Positions 45,723 to 55,649 are shown, numbered from the stretch's first letter. The stretch is 64,000 bases of DNA from Alteromonas sp. a30 (GCF_026788005.1 NZ_JABEPE010000013.1:1-64000); one strand, 5' to 3'. Notes: generated from the letters alone by a model not told the origin. Made by a program: numbers and translations.

Positions 45723-46730
45723 TTAACACAAAAAGTTATCATCTTCAGCGTGTCCCTGTGATGTAGCGACATGCTGAATATTGCTTAAAGTGGTTTGCGC
45801 AATTTGTGTTAATGCTTCTTTAGTGAAAAAGCCCTGATGCCCTGTGATTAGTACATTTGGAAAAGTAAGCAAGCGTTGAAATTGATCGTCAAGAATGATC
45901 TCGTCAGATAAATCTTCAAAAAACAATTCTGACTCCATCTCATACACATCTAAACCGAGATGACCAATTTTCTTGCTTTTTAGCCCTTTGATTACGGCTT
46001 CGGTATCAACTAATGCACCTCTTGAAGTATTAATGAGCATGACATTTTCCTGCATCTTTTCAATTGCAGAAGTGTTGATAAGGTGATTCGTTTGTTTGTT
46101 GAGTGGGCAGTGTAGGGTAATGATGTTAGATTCTGTGATGAGTGTGTCGAGATCGGTATAGGTTATACCTTGTGTGCTTAAAGTGTCATCGGGTGCCACA
46201 TCAAACCCCAATACTCTGCAACCAAACCCATTTAAAATCCGACATACCGCACTACCAATGCGGCCCGTACCGATGATGCCTACGGTCTTACCATGAAGGT
46301 TAAAGCCTAATAATCCCACTAGCGAAAAATTATCTTCTTTTACGCGATTGTATGCTTTATGCAATTTCCGGTTTAACGCTAAAATCAGCGCTACAGTGTG
46401 TTCCGCAACCGCTTCAGGTGAATAAGCCGGAACGCGTGACACTTTTATTCCTAAGTTCTTTGCACACTCAATATCAACATTATTAAAACCCGCGCACCGT
46501 AGGGCAATATGTTTTACACCTAATGCGTAAAGCTGAGTAATCACTGCTTTATTCACAATATCGTTGACGAACACACAAACGTTATCAAAGTTGGCACAAA
46601 GTGATACCGTTTCCTCGTTCAGACGCGTTTCCAAAAAATGCAGTTCAGCCCCTGTATGTTTAGCTTCGGCTAAAAAATAAGTTTCGTCATAGGGCTTACT
46701 GCTGAAAACCGCAACTTTTGATGGTGCCAT
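45723..46730 (-). CDS. ldhA: D-lactate dehydrogenase (2-hydroxyacid dehydrogenase family)
   Basis: 335 residues. NAD motif GIIGTGRIGSAV, catalytic Arg in INTSRGALVDT, Glu in DVYEMESELFFEDLSD and His in ITGHQGFFT. The FFEDLS and GHQGFFT elements are typical of fermentative LdhA. It reduces pyruvate to D-lactate. The convergent lysC stop is seven bases away. It lies just after gpx in the same direction, with nine bases between them. Confidence 0.9.
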   Translation of the reverse strand: MAPSKVAVFSSKPYDETYFLAEAKHTGAELHFLETRLNEETVSLCANFDNVCVFVNDIVNKAVITQLYALGVKHIALRCAGFNNVDIECAKNLGIKVSRVPAYSPEAVAEHTVALILALNRKLHKAYNRVKEDNFSLVGLLGFNLHGKTVGIIGTGRIGSAVCRILNGFGCRVLGFDVAPDDTLSTQGITYTDLDTLITESNIITLHCPLNKQTNHLINTSAIEKMQENVMLINTSRGALVDTEAVIKGLKSKKIGHLGLDVYEMESELFFEDLSDEIILDDQFQRLLTFPNVLITGHQGFFTKEALTQIAQTTLSNIQHVATSQGHAEDDNFLC

Positions 46731-46739
46731 TTGAGGTCT

Positions 46740-47225
46740 CTAAAGTGATAGGGCTGCTTTAATATCGGCTTCAATATTTTCAGGTGCGGTTTTGGGGGCG
46801 TATCGGGCCATGACTTTGCCATCTTTCCCGACTAAGAACTTAGTGAAATTCCACTTTACCATTTCACTACCGAAAATGCCGGGAGCTTGTTTTTTCAGAT
46901 ATTTGAAAAGAGGGTGTGCGTCATCACCATTGACTTCTGTTTTCTCAAATAAGGGGAAACTGACGCTAAATCGCGTTGTGCAAAAGTTTTGAATGTCACT
47001 GTCAGAACCAGGCTCTTGATGACCAAATTGGTCGCAAGGAAAAGCTAATACTTCAAACCCTTGATCTTTATACTTCTCGTAAAGTGATTGTAATCCCTCA
47101 TATTGAGGGGTAAAGCCACATTTGCTGGCAGTGTTAACAATTAATAACACTTTGCCTTTGTAATCAGCTAGCTGAAGCTCATTACCATTATTCGCTGTGA
47201 CATCAAAAGAATAGATTTCTGACAT
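46740..47225 (-). CDS. Glutathione peroxidase
   Basis: 161 residues. The peroxidatic residue is Cys36 in NTASKCGFTPQYEGL (cysteine, not selenocysteine), with Gln in FPCDQFGHQEPG and Trp in VKWNFTKFLV completing the tetrad. Bacterial Cys-type members usually reduce hydroperoxides with thioredoxin or glutathione. Likely in one operon with ldhA; no signal peptide, so cytoplasmic. Confidence 0.92.
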   Translation of the reverse strand: MSEIYSFDVTANNGNELQLADYKGKVLLIVNTASKCGFTPQYEGLQSLYEKYKDQGFEVLAFPCDQFGHQEPGSDSDIQNFCTTRFSVSFPLFEKTEVNGDDAHPLFKYLKKQAPGIFGSEMVKWNFTKFLVGKDGKVMARYAPKTAPENIEADIKAALSL

Positions 47226-47249
47226 AGATAAAGGGTCTCTTCGTCTGAG

Positions 47250-48914
47250 TTAGTACAAGGGGTCATATTGCCATTGATGATCGGTAAAATGGATTTTCGC
47301 TTTTGGATACTCTCGTTCTGCTTTCCACGTCCGATTATTCAGTTTGACTACAACTCCAGGGTACAGTCGTTGGCTTGCGAACAGTCCAATATAGTCAGTG
47401 TAGGATTCTTTCGCCTCCTTCATTTTTTGAGCTTTGGACTCAAGCCATTCCATTAATTGTTTTTCATTTTTATACAGTTCAATGGCTTCCAATACTTTCT
47501 CTGAGAATTCGGCTGGGATCTTTTTGCTCTTAATAAATTCAATCTTGTCTTCATGACGTTTGAAGTTACGTTGAATTTGTTGAAGCATCTCATCAAGCTG
47601 TTCTTTTTTTTCTGATAACAAGTTAAAACCAGTGCTAAAGTCGATAGATAAGGTGCTACCAGAAACCGCACCTAACGTTCCTGCACGCACAGCATCTTGG
47701 CTTTGAATCTCGCAAGCAAACAAGTTTCCATTGGGTTGTTCAATCGGCCCAACAATCACACTGCCTCGACACACCACTCTGCTGTAGGCTAATTGCCGCC
47801 CGATTGTAACATTGCCATTGCACATAATGTCTAAGCCTTGTCCATGTTGAACATGGACGCTGCCTTGGGCGACAAGGCATGTACCAAATTCGGTATTGGC
47901 CTCGTTTACTTTCCCCATTGCGCCTTCGGTAATAATAATGTCGCCGCCAGCTTGAATAGTGGCAGAATCAACAAAACCATTAATCGTAACATCGCCTGTG
48001 GCGATGATTTTCATTTTCTCAGTGACATCGCCATTCACCAAAACCGCGCCGTCGTAATTGATATTGCCTGTGCCAACATTACAACCTTTACAAATGAAGG
48101 TATCATCCACCCACATTTGTTCATTTTTAAATTTAGGCATCCCATTAATTTCGGCGACGAGAAGGTTGCTATCGCTGGCGCTGATTTTTGTTCCAGCACC
48201 AGGATTGAATGTCACCCATTCGCCGGGGACACTCTCAATCGGTGTGCCCGTAACGCTATAACCGTTGCGTCCTCCGGTTGGGGGTAATCTACGAGCGATA
48301 GGCGTTTCAGCTTTGACACAAATGATTTCGCCTAGATTACGCATATCCACTTTTGTATGGTCAGAAGCTTGGGGACGAAGAATACGATCTAATGCGTTGG
48401 GTACAAGAGGAACAACCCGGGAGTTTTTGCCGTTTCTAACAGGGAGTCCTTTGGCGACAACCCCCTCAACAACATCGCCTGGAGAGGCTTGTTTGGCCTC
48501 TTGCAGTAAACTACGAATGCGCTTTCTGCTTAATCCTCGAACAATACTGCTTTGTTGAGCAAGGGTCTGAACTTCAGCAAGACTCAGGTGTTCCCCGCCA
48601 TAAGGAGGGGTGATGCTTAATACCGCTGTCATTTCATCAATATCGAGCGTGAATTTGGCTTCGGCATCTCTTTTTTCAGCCACTTTTTCAGAAATTACAG
48701 TGGTGTCGATAATTTGCTTGGCGGCCTTTTGACGAGCAATAACATTTGCGATAGCTTCATCAATAATAAAGAAGTGACCAAACTGACTTTCTTTAATGAA
48801 TTTATAAAGCGCGTCTGCCTCTAGTTTGCCTTTTAACGCGCTACCGCTTAGCGTTATGAGAACATCTTTATCGTCATTATCTAGTTGTAGGGAAACGCCT
48901 TCCATATCAAGCAC
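47250..48914 (-). CDS. FapA family protein (DUF342)
   Basis: About 554 residues. A helical N-terminal region, then a right-handed beta-helix-like domain with repeated VNGDVTEKMKIIATGDVTINGFVD units typical of DUF342/FapA, and a C-terminal coiled coil (SEKKEQLDEMLQQIQRNFKRHEDK). Family members in Vibrio affect polar localisation of the glucose PTS protein; many are linked to the cell pole or flagellum. The start is uncertain: GTG 48914 and ATG 48905 both lack a good ribosome binding site, and the frame stays open back into sbcB. Confidence 0.8.
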   Translation of the reverse strand: MLDMEGVSLQLDNDDKDVLITLSGSALKGKLEADALYKFIKESQFGHFFIIDEAIANVIARQKAAKQIIDTTVISEKVAEKRDAEAKFTLDIDEMTAVLSITPPYGGEHLSLAEVQTLAQQSSIVRGLSRKRIRSLLQEAKQASPGDVVEGVVAKGLPVRNGKNSRVVPLVPNALDRILRPQASDHTKVDMRNLGEIICVKAETPIARRLPPTGGRNGYSVTGTPIESVPGEWVTFNPGAGTKISASDSNLLVAEINGMPKFKNEQMWVDDTFICKGCNVGTGNINYDGAVLVNGDVTEKMKIIATGDVTINGFVDSATIQAGGDIIITEGAMGKVNEANTEFGTCLVAQGSVHVQHGQGLDIMCNGNVTIGRQLAYSRVVCRGSVIVGPIEQPNGNLFACEIQSQDAVRAGTLGAVSGSTLSIDFSTGFNLLSEKKEQLDEMLQQIQRNFKRHEDKIEFIKSKKIPAEFSEKVLEAIELYKNEKQLMEWLESKAQKMKEAKESYTDYIGLFASQRLYPGVVVKLNNRTWKAEREYPKAKIHFTDHQWQYDPLY

Positions 48915-48975
48915 CGTTTTTTCATTTAAATATTTATCGGCTAATTCTTCATTAAATAAAGAGATTAAGGACAGT

Positions 48976-50415
48976 TTATAGTTGCTCTGCGTACCGATAC
49001 AAGTCTTTTATTATTCTCAACTTCGATGGTTCTTGCTGATATTCGTTAATAAGTGTTTCTAGCTCGAACATATATTGCTCTAATTGAATACTTGAGCCAG
49101 AATCGGCATCTGTTAAACGGCCTTGTCGGTGACGTTTCCAGTGCTCCATTTCTTCGAATGTAAATGTCTCAGGAAAATTTCTTCCTCGGTAAAGGAATAG
49201 CAGCCTTTCTAACCGGGGGTCTGAAAATTTCCCTACGTAATCAGCCAATTTATCTTTTTGACTGTGCCTTACTGAGTCAATTTGCGCTTTATCTGCTGAA
49301 CTAAAAAATCCACCGGAGTACAAAGAAAACTCTGCTTTCTCAGGCGGGAACTCCTTCTCCATTTCAAATACTTCGATAAGTTTTTGCTGAATACCTTTAT
49401 GTCCTTGGAGCATTTTTAAGTGTTTATGGCAAGCTTCTCTATCAATGCCCAGACGCTCCGCGTTTTCGGGCGTAAGAGATTTAGCTGGGGCAATCACAGG
49501 GCATTTATTGCTTTGTATTAGCTTAAGCGGAATAGGGGCTTCCGTGTCATTTAACGCTTTTGCCGGCGTATACATACGCTCGCTAATAGCTTGTGCGCTC
49601 AACTCAAACAATGGCTCTGGTGACATGGCAAGATTGACGCAAATGGTAGCATTATTGTTGCTAGGATGTTGTGCTATTGGTGCTATCCATGTGCAGCAAC
49701 CATTCGCCGCTGGAATTTTAGACGATATATGAACAAGCGGCTTCATATTGAAAGTGTCAATTTGCTCATTAACATTGGCTTTCTTGCGTAATGAAAAAAC
49801 ATAATCATAGAGCTTCGGCTGAGCTTGCTTTATCACCTTCGCTAAACCAATAGTGGCTCTTACATCGGATAACGCATCGTGCGCATCCAAATGCGTAATG
49901 CCATTAGCGATGCTCAGTTGTTCAAGCTTAAAGCTAGGTACGCCGCCTTCTTTATATACCCAATTAATGCCTTCAGGACGAAGCGCGTAAGCGGCTCTTA
50001 CTAAATCAATAATGTCCCAGCGGCTGTTACCGTTTTGCCATTCTCTTGCATAGGGATCATGGAAATTACGATAAGCCATAAAGCGCGTCACTTCGTCATC
50101 AAATCGAATGCTGTTATAACCCGCAGAGCATGTACCAGGCTGACTCATCGCCGTTAAAATTCGATGGCAAAACTCCATTTCTAATAAGCCATCACGAAGC
50201 GATTGCTGGGGTGTAATGCCAGTAATTAAACATGCTTGAGGGTGAGGGAGGCAGTCATTGGGAATTTGGCAATACCAATTCATTGGCGTACCAATTTCGT
50301 TTAAATCCATATCGGTACGGATGGCAGCAAATTGACTGGGGTGATCTTTTTTCGGATTGGCTCCCCATGTTTCGAAGTCGTACCACAAAAATGTTTGTTG
50401 ATTCTTATCTGTCAC
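48976..50415 (-). CDS. sbcB: Exodeoxyribonuclease I
   Basis: 479 residues from a GTG at 50415, chosen to match the family start (TDKNQQTFLWYDFETWG); the frame reaches back to 50445. DEDD exonuclease residues sit in WYDFETWG and HDALSDVRATIGLAK; the ExoI-type SH3-like and C-terminal helical domains follow. It degrades single-stranded DNA 3' to 5' in recombination and mismatch repair. Confidence 0.94.
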   Translation of the reverse strand: MTDKNQQTFLWYDFETWGANPKKDHPSQFAAIRTDMDLNEIGTPMNWYCQIPNDCLPHPQACLITGITPQQSLRDGLLEMEFCHRILTAMSQPGTCSAGYNSIRFDDEVTRFMAYRNFHDPYAREWQNGNSRWDIIDLVRAAYALRPEGINWVYKEGGVPSFKLEQLSIANGITHLDAHDALSDVRATIGLAKVIKQAQPKLYDYVFSLRKKANVNEQIDTFNMKPLVHISSKIPAANGCCTWIAPIAQHPSNNNATICVNLAMSPEPLFELSAQAISERMYTPAKALNDTEAPIPLKLIQSNKCPVIAPAKSLTPENAERLGIDREACHKHLKMLQGHKGIQQKLIEVFEMEKEFPPEKAEFSLYSGGFFSSADKAQIDSVRHSQKDKLADYVGKFSDPRLERLLFLYRGRNFPETFTFEEMEHWKRHRQGRLTDADSGSSIQLEQYMFELETLINEYQQEPSKLRIIKDLYRYAEQL

Positions 50416-50643
50416 TATCTGTTTCTTTTTGTTTTGCAAGCCCAAGAGATTCGTAGGTTGCGAGCCCTTTATATTGGCAATTAGTTTTTTTCTATCACTA
50501 TAAATAGTGGGGAATAAATGAAATATTTTGTATTTGTTGTGCTGTGATGAAAAAAACGTGATTTGCTAAGCAAAAGCGGCATTAGGTGGCTTTGGTGCAT
50601 ACTAAATTAAAAGCGGAATAGGGTAAAGCGAAGGAGGTTAACA

Positions 50644-50715
50644 ATGAGCACTCGACGCGGGGTAGGGAAGGGAATGCCATCAGCCCCTAACCGGCTTGAT
50701 GGCTTTGATAATTGA
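50644..50715 (+). CDS. Possible 23-residue small protein with perfect ribosome binding site
   Basis: An eight-base perfect Shine-Dalgarno sequence (AAGGAGGT, 50631-50638) lies five bases before an ATG that opens a 23-codon frame (MSTRRGVGKGMPSAPNRL...). The frame contains a ten-base-pair hairpin (50676-50703, one bulge). No homologue is recognised. It ends two bases before the convergent cupin stop. Strong ribosome binding sites without a long gene are uncommon by chance. Confidence 0.4.
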   Translation: MSTRRGVGKGMPSAPNRLDGFDN

Positions 50716-50716
50716 T

Positions 50717-51082
50717 TTAGATCCAAACATCATTTTCTGCGGTTTTACTACCCGTTTCATCGCCCGTGTTGACGACGCCACGAGGTTCAATAAGTAACAC
50801 CTTTGCTTCATGCTCCGCAAAAGGCTTGTGCTCGATGCCCTTCGGAATCACGTACATTTCGCCTTCGGATAGATCCACATGACCATCTCTGAAATCGATT
50901 CTGAGGCTGCCCTCAATGACTATAAAGGTTTCGTCTGTATCTTTGTGATCGTGCCATACAAACTCACCTTGGATCTTAACAACCTTAAACTGGTAATCGT
51001 TCATTTCGGCAATGACCTTTGGCGACCATTGCTCATCGAATAGGCTGAGTTTGTTTTTGAAATTTATTGCTTGATAGCTCAT
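50717..51082 (-). CDS. Cupin domain protein
   Basis: 121 residues, single cupin barrel. [16 protein letters not shown] supplies the two His and Glu of metal motif 1, and [10 protein letters not shown] the His of motif 2. Similar small cupins are found as mannose-6-phosphate-isomerase-like proteins of unknown role. Single gene with its own ribosome binding site (AGGAG). Confidence 0.87.
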   Translation of the reverse strand: MSYQAINFKNKLSLFDEQWSPKVIAEMNDYQFKVVKIQGEFVWHDHKDTDETFIVIEGSLRIDFRDGHVDLSEGEMYVIPKGIEHKPFAEHEAKVLLIEPRGVVNTGDETGSKTAENDVWI

Positions 51083-51136
51083 GAGAACTCCTTTCTGTGA
51101 TAATTAACGGTGTATTAATGCTGCTATGCCAATTGT

Positions 51137-52219
51137 CTATAATACTCGAGATACCCGTGGAATCTTCAAAATCAAATATGAAACCAAAATACAGGCTAAT
51201 ATACTCATGCCTGAATTAGCTAAAATTTTAAGCAGGGGAATTTCTACCCAATCACTTAATAGCAAGCTTATCGCGACAACAACGGGAGGGTGAATAATAT
51301 AGATGCAATAAGCAAGTGGAGACAAAAAACGTCCAATTTTTGTTGGTAGGTTTAGTTTTTTGTTAAAAACATACAGTAGTCCTAAGATAATACCGCAAGC
51401 AGAAAAGGGTTCCCATAAAGCATAGAAAAGTGCATTTAAGTTAACACCACCTTCAAACGCACCTTCTCCGACACCATACAGCATGGCAAATGGCAATACG
51501 CAGATAAATACAATAGAAATTGCTACCCATGGAATGACGTTGTTTCGAGTTAATGTGCTAACAATCTGATTTGGATAAGCAAGAATGCCAAATATGAAAA
51601 GCAAAATATAAAGTGGGAAGTAGCCTAATTGGAGCCACGCGACAGTTTGCCCAACCGGAATGAATAAGCGAACGATAAAAGTGACAAAACCAATTCCTAT
51701 AAGCGCCGCTGCTATAACCGGAAATCTTGGAACGGCACTAAATGATTTAACCTTGTTAGGAAAATAGCGATATATCATTCCAAAGGCAAAAGTGAGTATA
51801 AGCAGTGCTTGTACAAACCAAAGTGGGCCGGGTTCAAACTCCATTCTAGTGATTACATTTATTGTGCGCTCGAAAAGAGAAGCGCTCGACGCAGTATCAG
51901 CAATCGCGACGGTAAACGGCGATATAATAAAAAAGTACACAGTTAGCGGCACACCAAGTCTAATAATTCGATCTTTATAAAAACGGGCTGTTCCTTTTTT
52001 CTCTATCGACCCTCTCATAAAATAGCCAGATAACAAGAAGAAAAAGCCCATAAAAAAAGACTGGTTGATAGTATTAAAGGCCACCAAATAAAGCGCCGTC
52101 GTTTCAGCTTCTTTCCAATACCACCCGCCAGCACCGCCATACACAATAGTGACATGGTGAACGATGACTAAAAATGTGAGTAATATCCTAATGTAATCTA
52201 TTCCGTATTCTCTTTGCAT
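51137..52219 (-). CDS. Acyltransferase family 3 membrane protein
   Basis: 360 residues from the ATG at 52219 (weak ribosome binding site; an in-frame TTG at 52228 is possible). About ten membrane helices. The N-terminal GIDYIRILLTFLVIVHHV with its His pair, FFMGFFFLLSGYF and FYKDRIIRLGVPL are marks of acyltransferase 3 proteins, which move acyl groups onto sugars or glucans (OpgC-like). Acceptor unknown; no polysaccharide genes nearby. Confidence 0.88.
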   Translation of the reverse strand: MQREYGIDYIRILLTFLVIVHHVTIVYGGAGGWYWKEAETTALYLVAFNTINQSFFMGFFFLLSGYFMRGSIEKKGTARFYKDRIIRLGVPLTVYFFIISPFTVAIADTASSASLFERTINVITRMEFEPGPLWFVQALLILTFAFGMIYRYFPNKVKSFSAVPRFPVIAAALIGIGFVTFIVRLFIPVGQTVAWLQLGYFPLYILLFIFGILAYPNQIVSTLTRNNVIPWVAISIVFICVLPFAMLYGVGEGAFEGGVNLNALFYALWEPFSACGIILGLLYVFNKKLNLPTKIGRFLSPLAYCIYIIHPPVVVAISLLLSDWVEIPLLKILANSGMSILACILVSYLILKIPRVSRVL

Positions 52220-52344
52220 AATGCTCAATTAGATAATAAGTTGTAATGACAGTTTTTGTGGCAAGTAGTGTGTATCAAATGATGCTGCTTTTATTGTCTT
52301 TATCTGGTTCACATTTCAAATTTACTTCCATTGACGAACGTTTC

Positions 52345-53031
52345 TCATGTTAACCATTTAAATGACTTTTGTAGGAACTCATCGGCGCTTTCATTAATGA
52401 TCTCACCGTGAGCCATGACTAATCGTTTGGGATGCCAAGATAACAACCTATTGAAGTGTTTTCGTGCTTTCGCTTTACCGAACATAAAGCTTAAACGCCA
52501 GTCCAAAGGCATTTTTCCATTTGGGGCAATAATACCAACACCTTTGGCTACCACTCGCTGCCAATAGTTAAAGCGCTGGCCTGAAAAGTTCTCCACCAGA
52601 TCAGTAACAATTAACGTATTTGAGCTGATATGAAAAAACACGCACTCTTCCATTAGAGGGGAGCCGGAAAACAGTTCTTGCTCAATATCTGTTTCCCAAG
52701 CATAACTTTGGGAATGATTAAGTGAGGCGTGAAAAGAAATATCACTACACTTTTTAATTACCTCATCGGTGCCATAAACCTCTGCGTTTGGGTAGGCTGC
52801 AATCCATTCAGATAAGAATAAGTGATGTAAATGGTTAGGCGCAATTAAGTATTTAACACAACCTAAACGGTTTATTTGCGCGGTAATTGACTCAGATAAT
52901 TTAATGGGACTGTGAACCCAGAGTTCTCCGCTAGAAAGCCTAACAACCACCATGCGAGTAGAGTAAGGTAAACCTAGAAATGGAACGGGTTCACCATCGA
53001 ATATCCATATTTCATGGGCTAACTTTTTCAT
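52345..53031 (-). CDS. DUF4336 domain protein
   Basis: 228 residues. LWVHSPIKLS, YLIAPNHLHHLFLSEW and the final LVMAHGEII resemble a reduced metallo-beta-lactamase fold, as known for DUF4336. Histidines at the expected metal positions are partly kept. No signal peptide. Function unknown; the neighbouring beta-lactamase gene is of an unrelated serine type, so there is no reason to connect them. Confidence 0.82.
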   Translation of the reverse strand: MKKLAHEIWIFDGEPVPFLGLPYSTRMVVVRLSSGELWVHSPIKLSESITAQINRLGCVKYLIAPNHLHHLFLSEWIAAYPNAEVYGTDEVIKKCSDISFHASLNHSQSYAWETDIEQELFSGSPLMEECVFFHISSNTLIVTDLVENFSGQRFNYWQRVVAKGVGIIAPNGKMPLDWRLSFMFGKAKARKHFNRLLSWHPKRLVMAHGEIINESADEFLQKSFKWLT

Positions 53032-53103
53032 GTTTCATAACACCAACAACAGGTGCGCCGTTTTTGGCGTCACCTTGATCATTATTATTCAGGGTGACAA
53101 CTA

Positions 53104-53886
53104 TTATAAAATGCCCAGAATCCTGAGGCTTTCCTTACCTAGCTGCACACGTTTTTTCGCGTCCGAAGGATCGAATATATCGATATTCAGAGCAAAGCTA
53201 TAAATGTTTCCTTGCTTTACTACCCATCCGACCTACCATCCGGTGCCTGGACCGGGGGCGTTTACCCAACCCGTTTTACCGTGCAAAGTCCAATCGTCAA
53301 CACTTTCAAGACGCGTTATATCACGTACATTTTGTTGTATTTCCGAAGCGTAGGGGAGTTTGTTTTGCGCGAGAGCAGCTAAAAAAGCAGTTTGCTGGAC
53401 GGCAGAAATGGTTAATGGCCCTTCCAGCCAAAACGTGTCTACCACGTTACCTACCTGCTGATTGCCGTAATCTAATTTAGCAAGGTTCTGAGCCATACGC
53501 TCAAGCCCAATTCTTCGAGCAAGCTCTTGATAAATAGGTACATTTGAAATGGGGAGGGCATCGCGAAGAGACATGTCTTTCTCCCACACAGGAAAAGGCT
53601 GCTTCTTTCCACCGTAAGGCAAAATTTGGTCGACATTTTCGACCGCACCTTCAGCCAGACCAATCAGTGTATGTGGGATTTTGTACGTGGATGCGGGAAT
53701 AAACGCAGTTTCCGCTCGCTCTTTATTAAATCCGATAAAGTTATCGCTTTCTACGTTGTATAAAACAAAGGTTCCGACTAACTTTGCCTTTAAAAATAAC
53801 GCTTCAATTTCCTTTGAGTTTGTCCACTCAGCAGAGAAAACACTGCTTGAATACACCAAAAAACAGATAATTGCTATTAACTTCAT
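53104..53886 (-). pseudogene. Class D beta-lactamase interrupted by one in-frame amber codon
   Basis: A signal peptide (1-18) and all class D active-site motifs are present: Ser66-Thr-Tyr-Lys69, Ser114-Asn-Val116, Tyr140-Gly-Asn142 and Lys204-Thr-Gly206. After GPGTGW (217) the codon is TAG (53233-53235), where relatives have a second Trp (GWWVGW). Reading past it in the same frame gives VGWVVKQGNIYSFALN and a normal C-terminus ending at a TAA at 53104. So one base change (TGG to TAG) removes the last strand and helix. Without readthrough the 217-residue product is probably unstable. Chromosomal OXA-like genes are common in marine bacteria. Confidence 0.88.
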
Positions 53887-54629
53887 CTATCTACTCCAAA
53901 CAACATAATAAACGGCATAAAATAGCAATAGTAAATAAGTGAGTTACTAATCAGATTTAAATACCTTACTGGCTGACTTCACAATAACAGACATGAAAAA
54001 ACGTTTTATTCCATCGAAGGCGCTTTGATTCCACACCATAATTGCGTGGTAAACCGAGCTGGAACATTTCAATATTTCAATCATGTGATTTAGAAACCTT
54101 CCAATATCTAAACATGATTATAGCCAATCCTCCCTCTTGTAAACTAGGTTTTCGTTTAAATAAAAGCAAAAGCGATGTTTAAAAAACTCTTTTTAAAAGA
54201 AACGGTTAATAGTTTATAACCTAATTATTAATTATGTAAAAAGGTTTTACTGTTAGAAAGATTTATATGAATTATGGGGTATCTTTTTACCACTTTTTTA
54301 AATTTGTAATCTTGGTTGAATACAAAATTTGTTTAATTTGTGGCTTTTCTATGTTTATAAATTCAACAAATCAGTATACTCTATCAAGACCCTCATGCGG
54401 ATGGCGATGGCTTGCCAATAAACCGTTAGAGTTCAAGAACGACAATTCGAGAACAAGAAGCAGTCAGAAACTGACGGTGTTAATTGTGTTACCACTTTGT
54501 GCCCCATCTTAGGGGCCTTTTATTTTGTATTTTCTACGTTTCATCTCATTACTTCACACAAGCGTTTACTTTCTGCTTTTTACATTCGTATTATTCCATC
54601 TTCATTTTCTGCATTAAGAGACTTTTAAT
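53887..54629. other. Long intergenic region with a hairpin and possible small RNA
   Basis: 743 AT-rich bases. An 81-codon frame at 54267-54512 has no recognisable content. Near its end are a small hairpin (GTCAG/CTGAC, about 54465-54477) and a GCCCC/GGGGC hairpin (54501-54516) followed by CTTTTATTTT, which could end a small RNA or untranslated transcript. Confidence 0.35.
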
Positions 54630-55649
54630 ATGATCCGTTTAATAACCTGTGTGTTGGGTGTGTTTCTATTTACCCATTCAGCAATGGCTGAAACTAACAT
54701 GGAAAACAAGGATGAAGCACCTATTGCTATCGCTATTCATGGCGGCGCGGGAACCATCACGAAAGCCAATTTAAGTGACGAAAAAGAAGCCAAGATAAGG
54801 GCAAAGCTCGACGAAGCGTTAAGTGCAGGCTATCAGGCGTTAGAGCAAGGCAAGAGCAGCATTGAAGCAGTGCAAACGGCTATCACGATTTTGGAAAACT
54901 CTCCGTTATTTAATGCTGGAGTTGGCGCTGTTTATACCTTCAACGGCGAACACGAATTAGACGCTTCTATTATGGATGGACGCACACTTCAAGCTGGCGC
55001 CATTGCAGGCGTGAAACGCATTAAAAATCCGATTCAACTTGCCGCACAAGTGCTTAGCCATTCTCGCCATGTATTGTTAACCGGGGAGGGCGCGGAAGAA
55101 TTTGCGGCAACCCGTGGTATTAAGTTCGCCGACAACCGTATGTTTGACACTCAATTCCGTTACGAAGCTTGGCAAAAAGCGAAAACCAAACATGAGCAAG
55201 ATAAACAAGCCTTTTGGTCACAGTGGCCCGATTACAAATATGGAACCGTGGGTGCTGTTGCTTTAGATAGCGAAGGCAATATTGCGGCTGGCACCTCCAC
55301 TGGAGGTATGACCTTAAAACAATATGGTCGCGTGGGTGATTCTCCGATTATTGGCGCAGGAACTTACGCCAATAACGAAAGCTGTGCGGTTTCAGCAACC
55401 GGTCATGGTGAATTTTTCATTCGTTATAACGTGGCAGCCGATATTTGTGCGCGTGTTAAATACTCTGGGAAAAGTATTAAGGCAGCGTCTAATGAAGTGA
55501 TTAACGATGTATTGAAAAATGCAGGCGGTAGCGGTGGCGTTATTGTTCTTGATGCCAAAGGTCACGTAGCTTTGCCCTTCAATACTGAGGGTATGTACCG
55601 CGCAAGCATTAATGCAAAAGGCGAAAAGTACATTGGTATTTATAAGTAA
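54630..55649 (+). CDS. Isoaspartyl peptidase/L-asparaginase, periplasmic
   Basis: 339 residues with a signal peptide (cleavage after SAMA, residue 20). Plant-type Ntn-hydrolase: IHGGAG at 37-42, and the autocatalytic nucleophile Thr206 in KYGTVGAVALD, where the chain is cut to alpha and beta subunits. TGHGEFFIR and GGSGGVIVLD are family marks. It hydrolyses isoaspartyl dipeptides and asparagine. Export is usual for some marine relatives. Confidence 0.92.
   Translation: MIRLITCVLGVFLFTHSAMAETNMENKDEAPIAIAIHGGAGTITKANLSDEKEAKIRAKLDEALSAGYQALEQGKSSIEAVQTAITILENSPLFNAGVGAVYTFNGEHELDASIMDGRTLQAGAIAGVKRIKNPIQLAAQVLSHSRHVLLTGEGAEEFAATRGIKFADNRMFDTQFRYEAWQKAKTKHEQDKQAFWSQWPDYKYGTVGAVALDSEGNIAAGTSTGGMTLKQYGRVGDSPIIGAGTYANNESCAVSATGHGEFFIRYNVAADICARVKYSGKSIKAASNEVINDVLKNAGGSGGVIVLDAKGHVALPFNTEGMYRASINAKGEKYIGIYK

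Noticed and set aside
52345..53886. Linked metallo- and serine-beta-lactamase pair
   Set aside because: The DUF4336 protein lacks the full metallo-beta-lactamase metal motif and has no signal peptide; adjacency to the class D gene is not evidence of a shared role.
54267..54512. 81-codon plus-strand frame in the gap before the asparaginase gene
   Set aside because: No ribosome binding site, no domain-like composition, and its 3' end overlaps a terminator-like hairpin; treated as non-coding.
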